From positions 2,666,001-2,730,000 of the forward strand of contig JAWHQI010000185.1 of assembly GCA_033032865.1 (NCBI GenBank): a DNA stretch of 64,000 nucleotides. Reading direction: 5' to 3'. The notes under the pieces are model-generated. The model searched no databases. It saw only the letters and a program-made list of their open reading frames with translations, and was not told the DNA's origin. Made by a program: the position numbers and the translations under genes. This document shows, piece by piece, positions 1 through 12,600 of this stretch. How positions within the stretch are numbered: position 1 is the first letter of the stretch; every line of letters starts with the position of its first letter. The DNA is from Dactylorhiza incarnata. Its lineage: Eukaryota > Streptophyta > Magnoliopsida > Asparagales > Orchidaceae.

Positions 1-240
1 TTGGAAGCGTCGTAATTCTATCTAGTTGGTGTGCGAATAGCGGTCTGAAATCTAAAATTTTTGTCAAAATTAAAAAAAAAAAATTTAACGATCTACGTAT
101 TACGCACATTAGGGATATATAAAAATATCCTATGTTCAATCTAGCTACAGCCCTAGGAAAAATCATCTTCCCAAAATTTTTCCTGAACCTGAATGCGCAG
201 TAGGCTAGGAACGGAGTACACGACACCGTCTACATCTAGA
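1..240 (+). other. 5' leader of element F
   Basis: AT-rich, non-coding sequence between the (unseen) 5' LTR and gag. No primer-binding site is visible, so it lies upstream of the window. Nothing else is recognisable. Confidence 0.4.
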
Positions 241-1367
241 ATGGCTATGAATCAGCACAATGATCCAAACACCAAGGCCATAGCAGGTCTACGTACCGAA
301 ATTACTGAGCTTAGGACTATGTTAGAACAAATCTTATGGAAACAAGGAGGACCGCCACCACCACCCGGTGATGTTGAGGGGCCCAACCGGCACCAACCGG
401 TCACTGATTCGTATTCTGATGGGGACCATCCCCGAGTGCCTCCTCGAGAACGCCGTCCCGAGCGTGGTTTCGATATCACTAGAGCCATCAAGATTGATGC
501 CCCCACCTACGATGGCATGGGAGACCCCCAGGTCTTCCTTAGCTGGTAGTTGATATGGAATGTTACTACCAGTGGCACAATCTCACAGATCTCCAAAAGT
601 TCCAAGTCGCCCGCATGAAGTTGACAGATCGTGCGAAAACCTTTTGGCTGAATGAGGAAAGGAGGTTGGAAGACGGACAGGAAGTCCCACCTATCGGATG
701 GGCGGTGATGAAAAATTTGCTCACCGACCAATACGTTCCCGCTTACCACCGAACACAAATGTTCGATGACCTAGCCACCCTGCGGCAAGGTTCAAAATCG
801 GTGGCCGAGTATATGGGAGAGTTGAAAGACCGTATGGTGCGATGCGAGCTTAGGGAACCCCCAGAGGTCACATTATCCAGGTTTCGTAAGGGGCTTCAAC
901 CCGATATCAAGCGGAAGCTCTTGCGCTATGGACACACAGATCTCAACACGACTTTCAATGCCACCCTAGACATGGAAAAACACTTAGCCGCCAAGGCTCA
1001 CTCTTGTTATTCCCACACGAGGAATAAGACCACCGTTGGAGCGTCTTCTTCCACCTATCCGGACAAGGGAAAGTCTAGAACCACCGAGTCTAAATCCGTC
1101 GTGATCACCGCTAGGAACACCAGGAACCCCACGAGTGAGCGTGTTCCCATTGGGAAAGTTAGCAAGGCTAATACCACATATTATTCTTGCGGTGTTCAAG
1201 GCCACTATGCCTTTGAATGCCCAACTAAGACTAAGGTCGTTGCCCTCTTAGACATGGCCGCCGATTCTACTGACTATGTGTATGAGGTCGCCGAGGAGAG
1301 CGACCCCGAAGGGGTCCCAAGCGATTTGGAAGACGATCCCCCCCCCCCCCCCCCCCCCTCATGGTGA
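241..1367 (+). pseudogene. gag: Element F gag (capsid and nucleocapsid), frameshifted
   Basis: The frame opens near ATG 241 (an in-frame ATG also sits at 193). A proline-rich N-terminus follows, and then the gypsy capsid core: the WLNEERR region, then SVAEYMGELKDRM and FRKGLQPDIKRKLL. The capsid breaks near 547, where a single missing base creates a TAG after FLSW and moves the frame to the segment starting at 555. The zinc knuckle near 1187-1222 reads YYSCGVQGHYAFEC. The expected first Cys is Tyr, so the CCHC motif is incomplete. The frame ends in a run of prolines encoded by a 21-base C tract (1338-1358) that also puts gag and pol in different frames. Known role of the family: particle assembly and RNA binding. 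Confidence 0.85.
1338..1358 (+). repeat. Poly-C tract (21 C) at the gag-protease junction of F
   Basis: An uninterrupted run of 21 C lies exactly where gag reading ends and the protease frame begins. Such a tract is prone to slippage during replication and sequencing. Its length decides whether gag and pol are in the same frame. Confidence 0.9.
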
Positions 1368-4300
1368 TGCGTTGTATTCTGACCACTCCACGTCCGCTAG
1401 ATGACTGGAGGAGGACGAGTATCTTCTCTCTGATCTTTAAGAGTGGCGACAAGCTGTGCAAGCTCATTATAGATAGCGGTAGCTGTGTGAATGTTATCTC
1501 TGAGAACGTTGTTAAACGTATGAATCTGACCACGGAACCACACCCCACACACTACCAGGTAGCTTGTATTAGCAAGGTTACCATCCCGGTTAGCAAGCGT
1601 TGTCTGGTCCCTCTTGCCTATAAATCTTACACAGATGAGGTCTGGTGTGACGTCCTCCCCATGGACGCGAGCCACATGTTATTAGGTCGCCCTTGGCTTT
1701 ATGACTGTGGCGTCACACATTTCTGTCGAGCCAATACTTATGAATTCAAATTAAATGGTAAGACCATCACTTTGAGACCGACCGTTCTGAAGGAGACGGT
1801 AGCTTTGGCTAAGGACACTACCATCCCGGCCGAGAGGAAGGCATTGAGCCTAGTTGGTAGGAGAGAGTTTGTGAGAGATCCTTTTCTTGAGGGAGTTATG
1901 TACGCATTAGTTCTTATGAGTGCGAAGAGTGAATCAGAAGCGTTGAATGAGTTGCCTAGGGCGTTACGAGTACTTTTAGACGAGTATAAGGACGTGTACC
2001 CAGAAGAGTTGCCTTCTGTGTTACCTCTATTGAGGAACATACAACATGCGATAGATCTCATTCCAGGCTCGTCCTTGCCGAACCAACCCCACTATAGGCT
2101 TCATCCCGCGACCCACAAAGAGTTACAGACTTAGATCGAGGATTTGATGAAGAAAGGATTCATCAGGACTAGCATGAGTCCTTGTGCGGTGCCAGCCCTT
2201 CTTGCCCCCAAGAAGGATGGTACGTGGCGGATGTGTGTTGATAGCCGCGCTATCAAAAAAATCACCATCAAGTACCGATTTCCTATACCACGCTTAGATG
2301 ACCTTCTAGATGTCTTGTCTGGCGCCACCATATTTTCTAAGTTAAATTTACGAAGCGGCTATCACCAGATAAGGATCCGCAAGGGAGATGAGTGGAAGAC
2401 GAAGTTTAAGTCTAAGGACGGATTATATGAGTGGCTTGTGATGCCCTTCGGGCTATCCAATGCCCCCATCACATTCTCCCGAATGATGACGCATGTCTTT
2501 CAGCCATTCATGGGGAAGTTTATAGTTGTTTACTTTGATGACATTTTGGTTTACAACACTACTACCACCGAGCACATCTCCCACATGAGAGTGGTTCTTT
2601 CCACCCTACGGAAGGAAACTTTATTTCTGAATCTCAAGAAATGCACTTTCCATGTTACGGAGATGGAGTTGTTAGGCTACATCGTTGGAACGGAGGGCAT
2701 TAGAGTCGACCCTAGCAAGGTTAAGGTGATTAAGGACTGGCCCGAGTCGACCAAGATACATGAGGTAAGGAGCTTCCATGGGTTGGCAACTTTCTTCCGC
2801 CGTTTCATCAATGACTTTAGCAGCATCATGGCCCCCATTAGTGACTGCATGAAAAAAGGTGAGTTTACTTGGACGAAGTCCGCCACCTTCACTTTCCAAC
2901 GCATCAAGGAGCTTATGACTGAGGCACCCGTCTTACGTCTACCTGACTTTTCGAAAGTCTTTGATCTTACTTGTGACGCTTCGGGCGTGGGAATAGGAGG
3001 TGTCTTGAGTCAGGAAGGGCACCCTGTGAGTTTATTTAGTGAAAAATTGGCGGGCGCTAAATTGAATTATTCCAACTATGATAGGGAATTTTATGCGTTC
3101 ATTAGATGCTTGCACCACTGGCGGCATTATCTCCTCTCTAAGGAGTTCGTGATCCTCTCCGATCATGAAGCCTTACGATTTATCAATGGCCAACATAAAA
3201 TCAGCCTGCGTCACGCCAAGTGGGTATCCTTCCTACAAGGTTACACTTTTAATCTAAAACACCTTAAGGGAGCGGACAATCGGGTTGCGGACGCTCTTAG
3301 TCGCCTAGCCCTCTTAGTCACCACAATGGAGGTTAACATTGTCAGGTTCGAGCGAATCAAAGATGACTACGCTACATGCCCGGATTTTCAGGATTCTTAC
3401 CTATCTGCCCAGGATAGTTCCCCCACCACTATTACTGCGTTCGTTATCAAGGATGGTTACCTCTTTAGGCATGGGAAATTATGTATTCCGCAGTCATCTC
3501 TACGTCTCCATATCATCTGGGAACTGCATAGTGGCGGGTTGAGTGGCCATTTCGGTAGAGATAAGACTATCACCCTTGTTGAGGAAAAGTTTTATTGGCC
3601 GAAGTTGAAGGCAATGGTAGGACCGGTAGTGAGTAGTTGCCGTACTTGCCAAGTTTCCAAGGGCACCAAAACCAACGTCTGGTTATATACTCCGTTGCCT
3701 ATACCATCCGTACCTTGGGAGGACGTGAGCATGGACTTTGTCTTAGGCCTACCCACCACTTTTCGTCGTCACGATTCTATCTTCGTAGTTGTGGATAGGT
3801 TCTCCAAAATGACATATTTTATACCGTGCACTAGAACCGACGACGCATCTCATATTGCAAAGATATATTTTAAGGAAGTTGTTAGTCACCGGGGAGTGCC
3901 GAAGACAATTGTCTCGGATAGGGATGTTAAGTATACGAGCTACTTCTGGAAGACACTTTGGATCCTAATGGGTACCAAACTATTGTTTTCCTCCGCCTAT
4001 CATCCTCAAACCGATGGGCAAACTGAGGTGGTTAACCGGAGCCTGGGGAACCTTCTTAGATGCCTCGTGAGTGATCATAAAGTCACATGGGATCTTCTTC
4101 TTCCCCACGCTCAGTTAGCCTACAATAATTCCAAAAATCGGTCCACCGGTCTGTCACCAAATGAGATTGTCCACGGGTACAAGGCCCCTGTGCCTCTTGA
4201 CTTGGTTCCCTTGCCCCCAACATACAAGGCAAGTCAATTTGCACAATCCTTCGCCCAACATATTCACGAGCTTCATGCACGTATACGAGCTACCTTGACT

Positions 4301-5088
4301 GCTTAGTACGATTCTTATCAGGCGCACGCCAATATACATCAGAAAGTTTCACACTTCAAGGTGGGCGATTTGGTTTTAGTACGATTAGTTCCTGAGCGTT
4401 TGCCATCTGCCACCATTAAAAAGTTAGCACCTAAGCGCGCCGGCCCTTTTCGGATCATCAACAAAATAGGTGACAATGCTTTTGTTTTGGATTTGCCTGC
4501 CGAATGGGGAATCTCCCCTATTTTTAACGTCTCGGATTTAACCATGTTCGTATCGCCTCCACATGAGTTGAATTACTTGACGTCTTCTCCTTCCACCAAA
4601 TCTTCTAATGGGTTGGGGAGTGGTAGTACGAATGACCTCTCTCTGTCGGTCCCCACAGGTATTTCACCGGATGGTAAGTCGCATACTTTTATTCCAACTG
4701 CTGATATGTTCCCCGGGTTTCCGAAGACTTTTCTCACTCCGGACATGATACTTGCTGCGGAGCCACTTACTACCTCAAAGGGTGCTACTTACCATTCCTC
4801 ATCCGTTGGCGTGATCGCCCTCCTTCCGACGATTCATGGGTCCTCGCGACGGAGCTTCAACGACTGGATGTCGATCTTCTCCACCGCTACCTCTCGAACC
4901 ACGCATCGGAGATGCTTGATTTTGAGTGGGGGAGGATTGATGGCGCGTCCCCTCCGACACTCCTTAATGATGATGACCCGGCTGCCGAGGCGCTGCGACA
5001 CAAGGATCTGAGGTGCTATAATGATGCTGAAGATAGTCCGCGTTATAATCTCCGCCCGCGGCGTACCAAAACTGCCATGAAAAATTAA
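1361..5088 (+). pseudogene. pol: Element F pol: protease, RT, RNase H, integrase, chromodomain-like tail
   Basis: Domains in order: aspartic protease with IIDSGSCVNVIS (near 1471); RT with the conserved YHQIRI, MPFGLSNAP and catalytic YFDD (near 2530-2545); RNase H with LTCDASGVGIGGVLSQ (near 2965) and a DALSR end; integrase zinc-binding HHCC (HSGGLSGHFG ... CRTCQ near 3520-3650) and core with MDFVLGLP, VSDRD and SSAYHPQTDGQTE. Two stops interrupt it: TAG at about 2132-2134, before the RT, and TAG at about 4304-4306, after the integrase core. The last part (to the TAA at 5086-5088) is in another frame. From about 4760 the frame that follows the integrase changes. Only the new frame contains LIRWRDRPPSDDSWV, a pattern typical of the C-terminal chromodomain of chromoviruses. 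This places F in the chromovirus branch. The chromodomain is thought to guide integration by binding histone marks. Confidence 0.88.
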
Positions 5089-5382
5089 ACTTTTATTTAT
5101 GCACTTTTATTTTTTATTAATAAATATAAAATTATTTCATACTAGATGATAATTTTATATTTATTAAAATGGTTGTAATTTTAATTTTGCACTCTTTATT
5201 TTATTTTGGTGTGTATTTAACCATACGGATGGATGAGATTTCATCTCCATCATGGATGGTTAAGATGTTGTTGTAACTCCTATTTAAGGAGGTCTTTATG
5301 AAGGAATGAAGCATTGAAGACAAAAAAAAAACTAATTTCCCCTCTTGGAAATTTCGGCCAAGGTAGAGCTCTCCCTTGTCGC

Positions 5383-5414
<32 letters not shown>

Positions 5415-6179
5415 TATTGGTGTGACTCCAAGGCCGCCTCCCTCCATCCTCTTCGGTGCGACTCCGGCGAAACTTCCGCGGTGCGACTCCAAGGAAGAAA
5501 GGGTTCTTCTCCATTCGGTGCGACGCCGGTGGAACTGTGGAGAGAGAGATTCTCCCACATCTATCTTGAGTTCATGCATATTCTTGGTTGTGTAACCCCT
5601 CCCTTTTCTCGTGATTCTTCTACGTTATTTTGTGGAGGTTATGTCGAATCATTTTATCCGTGATCTTAAATCTTTTCGCTTGCAAAATCTGAAAAAATAG
5701 TGTTGTTATTGAATCTCTTGTTGTTCGGATCAGGTAGATCGGGTGCGGGAGCGAAACTTGGACTAGCCTTGATTTGCTCTCCAAGATTGGGCACTTGGCG
5801 CTAACAAGGGAGTTAATCTCAACTAACGCTTTATCGCCACTTGAATGTTCACCACCGCTCCAAGAAAATTGCCGCTGCGTTTGAAATTAATCGATTGATG
5901 GAATAGATGCTTGTGTAGGTGTGGTGAGTTGTGTGCTTGTTGGAGAGGTAGGTCTTAAGGACATTGTATCGAGTCCGGCTTACGGTGAGTTGTGTGCTTG
6001 TTGAAGAGGTAGGTCCTAAGGACGTTGTATCGAGTCCCGCATATTTTATCTATCAGATTTGGAGAGCCAACCGACCCCTTTTCGTTCGCTTTTGGTCGTA
6101 GCCCTCCCATGTTATTTTAATTTCTGTGATGAATGTCATTCCGTTAGCGTAACGTACACGTCGTCACGGTACCCCTACA
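5089..6179 (+). repeat. 3' LTR region of element F
   Basis: The region is non-coding after the pol stop. It holds an AT-rich start, a TATA-like CTATTTAAGG near 5280, a 30-base C tract (5382-5411) and three repeats of GGTGCGACTCC-like sequence (5455-5530). It ends in CA at 6179 before copia sequence resumes. The exact left edge of the LTR cannot be set because the 5' LTR is not in the window. Confidence 0.6.
5923..6040 (+). repeat. 61-bp tandem duplication in the F LTR
   Basis: Two adjacent units (5923-5983 and 5984-6040) share GGTGAGTTGTGTGCTTGTTG, then AGAGGTAGGTC and TTGTATCGAGTCC, with a few substitutions between them. The period is 61 bases. Confidence 0.85.
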
Positions 6180-6302
6180 TCACGATCTAGTTTACATGAA
6201 AGTTTTTCAAATTTATGTTTTGTCTCTAATATAGAACCAAAAGATGTTGCCACCGCTTTAAATGATGAATCTTGGTTTTTAGCTATGAATGAAGAACTTA
6301 AC
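6180..6302 (+). pseudogene. pol: Element B pol fragment 1 (start of RT)
   Basis: The reading frame includes FSNLCFVSNIEPKDVATALN and WFLAMNEELN. It matches the same stretch in element A near 11165-11275 closely. It stops at AACTTAAC, where element A starts at 6303, and resumes after 24031. Confidence 0.85.
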
Positions 6303-7622
6303 TGTTGGAGCATGCGTTCCGCACTCGTCCGGTTTGAGAATAACAAATCCTGAATGTATTTGATCCTATTTTTGATTAATGGTGTGCAGATAACAGGTGC
6401 AAGGATAACATGTTTGCAATTGGAGAAAAATATGATTTTCCAGAAATTGGAGCTATCGGATTTCCGACAGCTAGCTAACGGATTTCCGATAACGCACGAT
6501 TTCTTCCCATCGGTTGAGAGCTAACGGATTTCTGACGGCGCGGGATTTCTTCCCAGCAGCTTAGAGCTAACGGATTTTTGATAGTGATATCGGATATCCG
6601 ACAGCCCACGATCTTCCCGCAACTCTACGACGTGCAGCAGTTACGCAAGCTAACGGATTTCCGATAGTGATATCCGATATCCAACAGTGCACGATCTTCC
6701 CGCAACAATACGACGTGCAGTAGTTACGCAAGCTAACGGATTTCCGATAGTGATATCGGATATCCGACAGCCCACGTCTCAACCACGACCTCAACTCCAT
6801 GCAGAAACGTCGAATTAGTGGGACACGTGGCAGCCTCTGGAGATATCGGATTCTGGCGATACCTAGCTATCGGACGGCGACAGCTCTTTTTTAACTAAAG
6901 GGTCCAGAACTTCGTGGATTTCATTCCTTCAGACTTTCAAGCCTTCTTCCTGAGTGTTATCGTCCAGAGAGCTCCAGAGAACGAAAATCCCCATCCTTGA
7001 AAAAGAAAAGAGAGAGCGAAGCTGAAGATTGTACACGCGTTCCAAGGAGACTTTCTCAAGGGTTCTTCGCTGCTTTGGTCCAGAAATTCTAAAGGGGGTT
7101 TTTAATTTGTATTTCATTTATATTTATATTCATCTTGTAATCGTTGTAGAAATCGTCATCTTGCGTGCGACGTCTAAGTCCGTGTGAGGCTTAGGAGAAA
7201 TCATCACCTTGTGTGTGGTGTTAGATCCTTGTGTGGTCTAGGGTAAATCATCGTCTTGTGTGCGGTGTCAAGTCCTTGTGTGGCTTGGGAGAAAATCGCC
7301 GCCGTGTGTGCTGCATCTAGATCAAGATTTGATTTAGGGGGAGGCTAGTGTCTATATCTGGGAGATATAGGATATAGCCAACCGGTCCTTAGGAGAAGGA
7401 CCGGTGAAAAGAGACAAGAGATTTTATTAATTGTAAGCCTTTGATTCCAAGCTTTATTGGAATTATTTCTACTCATTATCTTTGATGAAATAAAATCTTG
7501 TTTTTAAATTCAATTATTTGTCTCTATTTTCATATATTGTTTCGTTTGTTACAAAAATTATTAAAGTTTTAAATTGCCCTTATTCACCCCCCCCCCCCCT
7601 AAGGGTGCCACAAGATCCAACA
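6303..7622 (+). repeat. Element A 5' LTR
   Basis: The LTR is 1320 bp. Its U3 (about 6470-6885) is packed with family-specific words such as GATATCGGATATCCGACAG and CTAACGGATTTCCGATAG, partly as 83-bp tandem units starting at 6607 and 6690. The TATA-like position just downstream reads TTAACTAAAG here but TATTTAAAG in the 3' LTR, so this copy's TATA has decayed. Near the 3' end is a 13-base C tract before CTAAGGG. Confidence 0.92.
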
Positions 7623-7624
7623 AG

Positions 7625-7636
7625 TGGTATCAGAGG
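7625..7636 (+). promoter_or_regulatory. Primer-binding site of element A (initiator tRNA-Met)
   Basis: TGGTATCAGAGG lies two bases after the LTR end. It matches the usual plant PBS TGGTATCAGAGC for initiator tRNA-Met except for the last base. Confidence 0.9.
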
Positions 7637-7672
7637 GGGTTAATTCCTTATAAGGTTTAACCACCTGGAATT

Positions 7673-9600
7673 ATGGCGCACCATGATCATGCATTTTCCG
7701 AGGGGCAAGGAATAACTAGACCACCATTATTTACGTGTTCCGATTATAATTATTGGAAAACTAGGATGAGGTGTTTTTTAATATCATTAGATATTGAAGT
7801 ATGGAATATGATAGAAACAAATTATACTCATCCTACTTTTACAATTGGTGATATTGTCATGGAGAAACCCAAAGATAAATGGGATGACCAGGACAAATTA
7901 AAATGCAAAAATAATGCAAAAGCAATGAACGCATTATTTTGTGCTCTTGATAAAACTGAATTTAATAGAACTTGCGCATGTCAAACTGCATATGAAATTT
8001 GGAATTTATTGGAAATTACTCATGAAGGTACCTCGCAGGTGAAGGATTCAAAGCTTTTCCAATTGGAGTCAGAATTCGAAAAGTTCAGGATGGAGGTAAA
8101 TGAGGATGTGGATACCATGTACACAAGATTCACTAAGTTGGTAAATGACTCAAAAGTTTTAGGAAATTTTTTTTTCAAATGGTGATTTGGTGAGAAAACT
8201 TCTTAGATCTCTCCCCCCTAAATTCAATCCCAAAGTGACAGCTATTTCTGAATCTCATGATCTTAAAGCTCTTAATATTGAAAGCCTGATTGGGAACTTG
8301 AAAACTCATGAAGTTGAATTGAAAATTCAACAACAAGAGTATATGGAGCCAAAAAAGAAGGGATTGGCTCTAAGATCTAAGAAGGAGGAAAGTAGTGATT
8401 CTGAGGAGGAAGAAGAAGATGAGGAAAGTTTATTTGTTAGAAAGTTTAGAAAATTTATGAGAAATTCAGAGAGAAGGAATTCATTTAAGAAGTATTTTAA
8501 GAAGGAGACGTTTAGAAAGAAAAAAGGAAAGGAAGACGATGAGGAGGAAGAGAGACCGCCATCGTAGTGCTATCACTGCAAGAAGTTAGGACACATCCGA
8601 AGCAAGTGTCCAAAGTACTTAAAAGAACTTAAAGAAAAGAAGCACAAAGGGTCGAAGAAGGTGTTGAACGCGGAAATATGGGATGATACTACTTCTGAGG
8701 ATGCAAGCAGTTCAAGCTCAAGTAAAGAAGAGGAGTCCAACATGTGCTTAATGGGAAAGAGCGTCATATCTGATGACGAATGAAGTGTCCAAAGTGTCCA
8801 AAGTGTCACTAAGGTAACTCCTCCAACCTACGATGAATTATTTTCTGAATTTTTAAAGACTTGCATTTTTTGAAAAGAGTTTAAAAGATAATGATCTTCT
8901 TAAATCTGAAAATGAAATTTTGCTTAAAGAAAACAAAAAATTGTTTAATGAAATTAAGACTATTGGAAAAAGAGAAATTTCTTGCCAAGAGTGTGATCAC
9001 TTTTTGGGAAGAATTAAAGAACTTGAAGAATCTCTTTCCAAATCTCATTCTACAATAAAAATCCTTACCAAAAAGAATGAGATTTTAGAGAGAGATCTGA
9101 AATCTTCAATTTCCAAAGTTCATGAGGGAAAGAAATCTTTTGAACGTAGATGTATAAATCTAGTATCCGAGAATACAGAAATGAGAAACCAGATTCATGA
9201 CTTAACGCTAGCCATGAAAAAAATTTGGAATGGGCCGAAGATCACTGGATATGATCTTAGGATACCAACGCCATGGATCTGGAAGGTTTGGACTCGGATA
9301 CACGTCAGGAAGCTATCGCCCGGCGACAACCACTGTCGCCGGCGACAGCGAAAAATCCAGAAATTTTGTTTTTAAAAATTCTTAAATTAATAAACTGTCT
9401 AATACAGCATCCTCATCCAGTAAAGGTCCAAAAAAATTATACTCTTCTCAATACATTACATGTGCCAAATGCAATAGATTTGGTCACACTACGGACTCTT
9501 GCTGGAGGAAAGGAAAAAGTAAAATTAAACAAATCTGGGTGCCTAAGGCTTCTACCTATACTATGGGTAGAACCACTTGGGTAACCAGATCTTTACTCAC
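7673..9600 (+). pseudogene. gag: Element A gag (copia type, two CCHC knuckles), broken
   Basis: Start is ATG 7673. The capsid region resembles the copia gag family (PPLFTCSDYNYWKTRM, KAMNALFCALD, YEIWNLLEITHEGT). A poly-T run near 8167-8176 shifts the frame to the segment 8187-8567. After a TAG at 8565 the first zinc knuckle reads CYHCKKLGHIRSKC. A second TGA near 8781 and another shift lead to a coiled-coil-rich stretch (8920-9230). The second knuckle CAKCNRFGHTTDSC lies near 9460-9505 and is followed by KQIWVPK. Two knuckles plus a long coiled coil fit Sirevirus gag. At 9255-9350 the frame is interrupted by GCGACAG-type words like those in this element's LTR. The product would package element RNA; this copy cannot encode it whole. 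Confidence 0.85.
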
Positions 9601-9613
9601 CTCTTCTTTCTAG

Positions 9614-12600
9614 GTGTGTTGGCAGGCTAAGGACAAAGAAGACGTGTGGTACTTGGACTCAGGCTGTTCAAAACACATGACGGGCAATAAAGAGAAGTTC
9701 CTTAGCGTGGAGATGAAGAAAGGAGGAGTTGTTACATTCAGAGATAATGGAAAAGGAAAAATCATCGGCATCAGAGTTGTGGGTAACAAAAAATTTTCAA
9801 TTTCAAATGTCTTATTTGTAGAAGGATTAAATCATAATTTGATTTCTATTAGTCAATTATGTGATAAGGGTTTAGATGTTTTATTTGAATCTTCTACAAA
9901 TTTGTGCAAAATTATTAATTCTAAAACAAAAGAAATTGTTTTTACCGCACCTAGATGTCATAATGTATATATGATTAAATTTCTTGATTTTTCAAATTCC
10001 ACTTTAAAATGTTTTTTTATCAAAAAATGATGAATTAGAATTATGGCATAAGCGACTTGGACATACTAGTGCCAAGTTAATTACAAAACTTTCAAAAGAT
10101 AAATTAATTAAAGGTTTACCATTGTTAAATGGAAATTTATCTTCTTCATTATGTATGCCTTGCCAAAAAGGAAAATTTTCAAAATCATCTTTCAAAAGTA
10201 AAAATATTATTTCTACCACTAGGCCACTTCAATTAATACATATGGATTTATTTGGGCCAATTGGAATTTCTAGCTTAGGAGGTAGAAAATATACATTTGT
10301 ATTGATTGATGATTATTCTCGTTTTTGTTGGACTTTATTTCTAACCTCCAAATCCGATGCATTTTCAGAATTTTCAAAATTATGTTTGCGTATTCAAAAT
10401 GAATTAGAGTTAAAAATTAAACGCATACGATCGGATTATGGAGGAGAATTTGAAAATGAAAAGTTTATTTCTTTTTGTACGGAGTTAGGAATTAAACATG
10501 AATTTTCCGCTCCACGCACACCACAGCAAAATGGTGTAGTGGAGAGGAAAAATAGAACTCTTCAAGAGTTAGCCCGTACGATGCTATCTGAATTTAAATT
10601 ACCAAAATCTTTTTGGGCTGAAGCAGTTAGTACGGCATGTTATGTAATTAATAGAGTAATGCTTCGTCCTATTTTAAAATTAACTCCTTATGAATTAATT
10701 TTTAGTAAAAAACCAAATGTTTCTTATTTCAAAGTTTTTGGTTGTACATGTTTTATTTTGAATTCTAAAGATTCCTTAGGAAAATTTGATGAAAAATGTG
10801 ATGAAGGTATTTTTATTGGCTATTCTTCAACTAGTAAAGCTTATAGGATTTTTAATAAAAGAACAAAAATAGTTAAAGAATCTATTCATGTTAGGTTTGA
10901 TGAGTTTGCTTCACGTGTAGAAAAGAAAATTACAGGAAAAGAAGATGAACCCCTTCCTTCGGTGGAGAATGATGATGAAGAACTTGGAGAAAATGAAGAA
11001 GAAAAAGAAGAAGAAAGAGAAGGAGAAAGAGAAGAAGAAGATAGAGAAGAAGAAGAAAGAGAAGAATATGTGCCTCCAAGTGAATTGAGATTTTCAAAGG
11101 ATCATCCAAAGGAGCTTATCATTGGAGATTGGCAAAAAGGGGTTAGTACTCGTTCATCGGTACATGTCTTATTTTCAAACCTTTGCTTTGTCTCTGAAAT
11201 AAAACCAAAAGATGTTTCCACCGCTTTAAATGATGAATTTTGGTTTTTAACTATGAATGAAGAACTTAATCAATTTGAACGTAATAAGGTTTGGAATCTT
11301 GTAGAACGACCCAAAAATCGTCCTATCGTTGGAGTTAAGTGGATTTTTAAAAATAAATTGGATAATGAATCTAGAATTGTTTGAAATAAAGCCAGATTAG
11401 TTGCAAAAGGTTATGCACAAATTGAAGGGGTAGATTTTGATGAAACTTTTGCACCCGTAGCAAGATTAGAAGCGGTTAGGATATTTCTTGCATTTGCTTG
11501 TTTTAAAAGATTTAAATTATATCAAATGGATGTCAAAACCGCATTTTTAAACGGGTATATAAAAGAAGAGGTTTATGTAGAACAACCCCCTGGCTTTATA
11601 AATGAGAAATATCCAAATTATGTTTATAAATTAGATAAAGCGCTTTATGGATTAAAACAAGCGCCTCGTGCGTGGTATGATCGATTAACTCAATATTTAT
11701 TAAAGCACGATTATAAAATAGGAAGTGCAGATTCTACACTCTTCATTAAGCAAATTGATCATGATTTAGTTATTTTGTAAATTTATGTTGATGATATTAT
11801 TTTTCGAGCCACTAATGAAGAGTTGTGTAATGAAGTAGTTCAAATTATGAAAAATGAATTTGAAATGAGCATGGTAGGAGAACTTTCATATTTTCTAGGA
11901 TTTCAAATTACACAAAAACATGATGTTATTTTTATATGTCAATCCAAATATATTCATGATATGTTAAAAAGATTTGGATTTGAAAATCTTAAGCATGCAA
12001 ACACTCCTATGAGTGCTTCACTAAAATTAGGGAAAGATGAAAGTGGAGTTTCAATTGACCAAACCCTTTATAGAAGCATGATAGGATCTTTATTATATTT
12101 AACCGCATCTAGACCTGACATTATGTTTGCCGTTTGTTTATGTTCTAGATTTCAGGCTAATCCTAAAGAGTCACATTTAAAAGCAGTGAAACGCATCTTT
12201 CGATATCTTATAGGAACATCTAAATTTGGATTATGGTATCCTCATAATGATTCCTTTATTTTACATGGCTTTTCGGATTCAGATTATGCGGGATGATCTT
12301 TAGCTAGGAAAAGCACTAGTGGCACTTGTCATTTTATCGGCCCTTCACTTATATCATGGTCGAGTAGGAAACAGAATTCTGTTGCCCTCTCTACTACCGA
12401 GGCCAAATATATTGCACTAGGTAGTTGTTGTGCCCAAGCTCTTTGGATGTCACAAACATTAGAAGACTTTGGCATGCAACAAAGTTGTGTAGAATTAAAG
12501 TGTGACAATAAAAGTGCTATAGACTTAACTTATAATACCGTATTACACTCTAGATCTAAGCATATAGATGTCCGACATCATTTTATAAGAGATCATATTA

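Larger units (their letters stand above)
1..6179 (+). mobile_element. Element F: Ty3/gypsy chromovirus, 5' LTR outside the window
   Basis: Gag, protease, RT, RNase H, integrase and a chromodomain-like tail follow in the gypsy order on the plus strand, then an LTR-like region ending in CTACA at 6179. Directly after it, copia element B resumes in the middle of its RT-proximal coding sequence, so F most likely inserted into B. The 5' LTR, the primer site and the left target-site duplication lie before position 1. The candidate right duplication is TCACG at 6180-6184 and cannot be verified here. The coding part has at least three frameshifts and two in-frame stops, so this copy is dead. Confidence 0.85.

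Noticed and set aside
5314..5663. Proline- and glycine-rich ORFs on both strands near the 30-C tract
   Set aside because: They are open only because of the homopolymer in the F LTR; no conserved motif.
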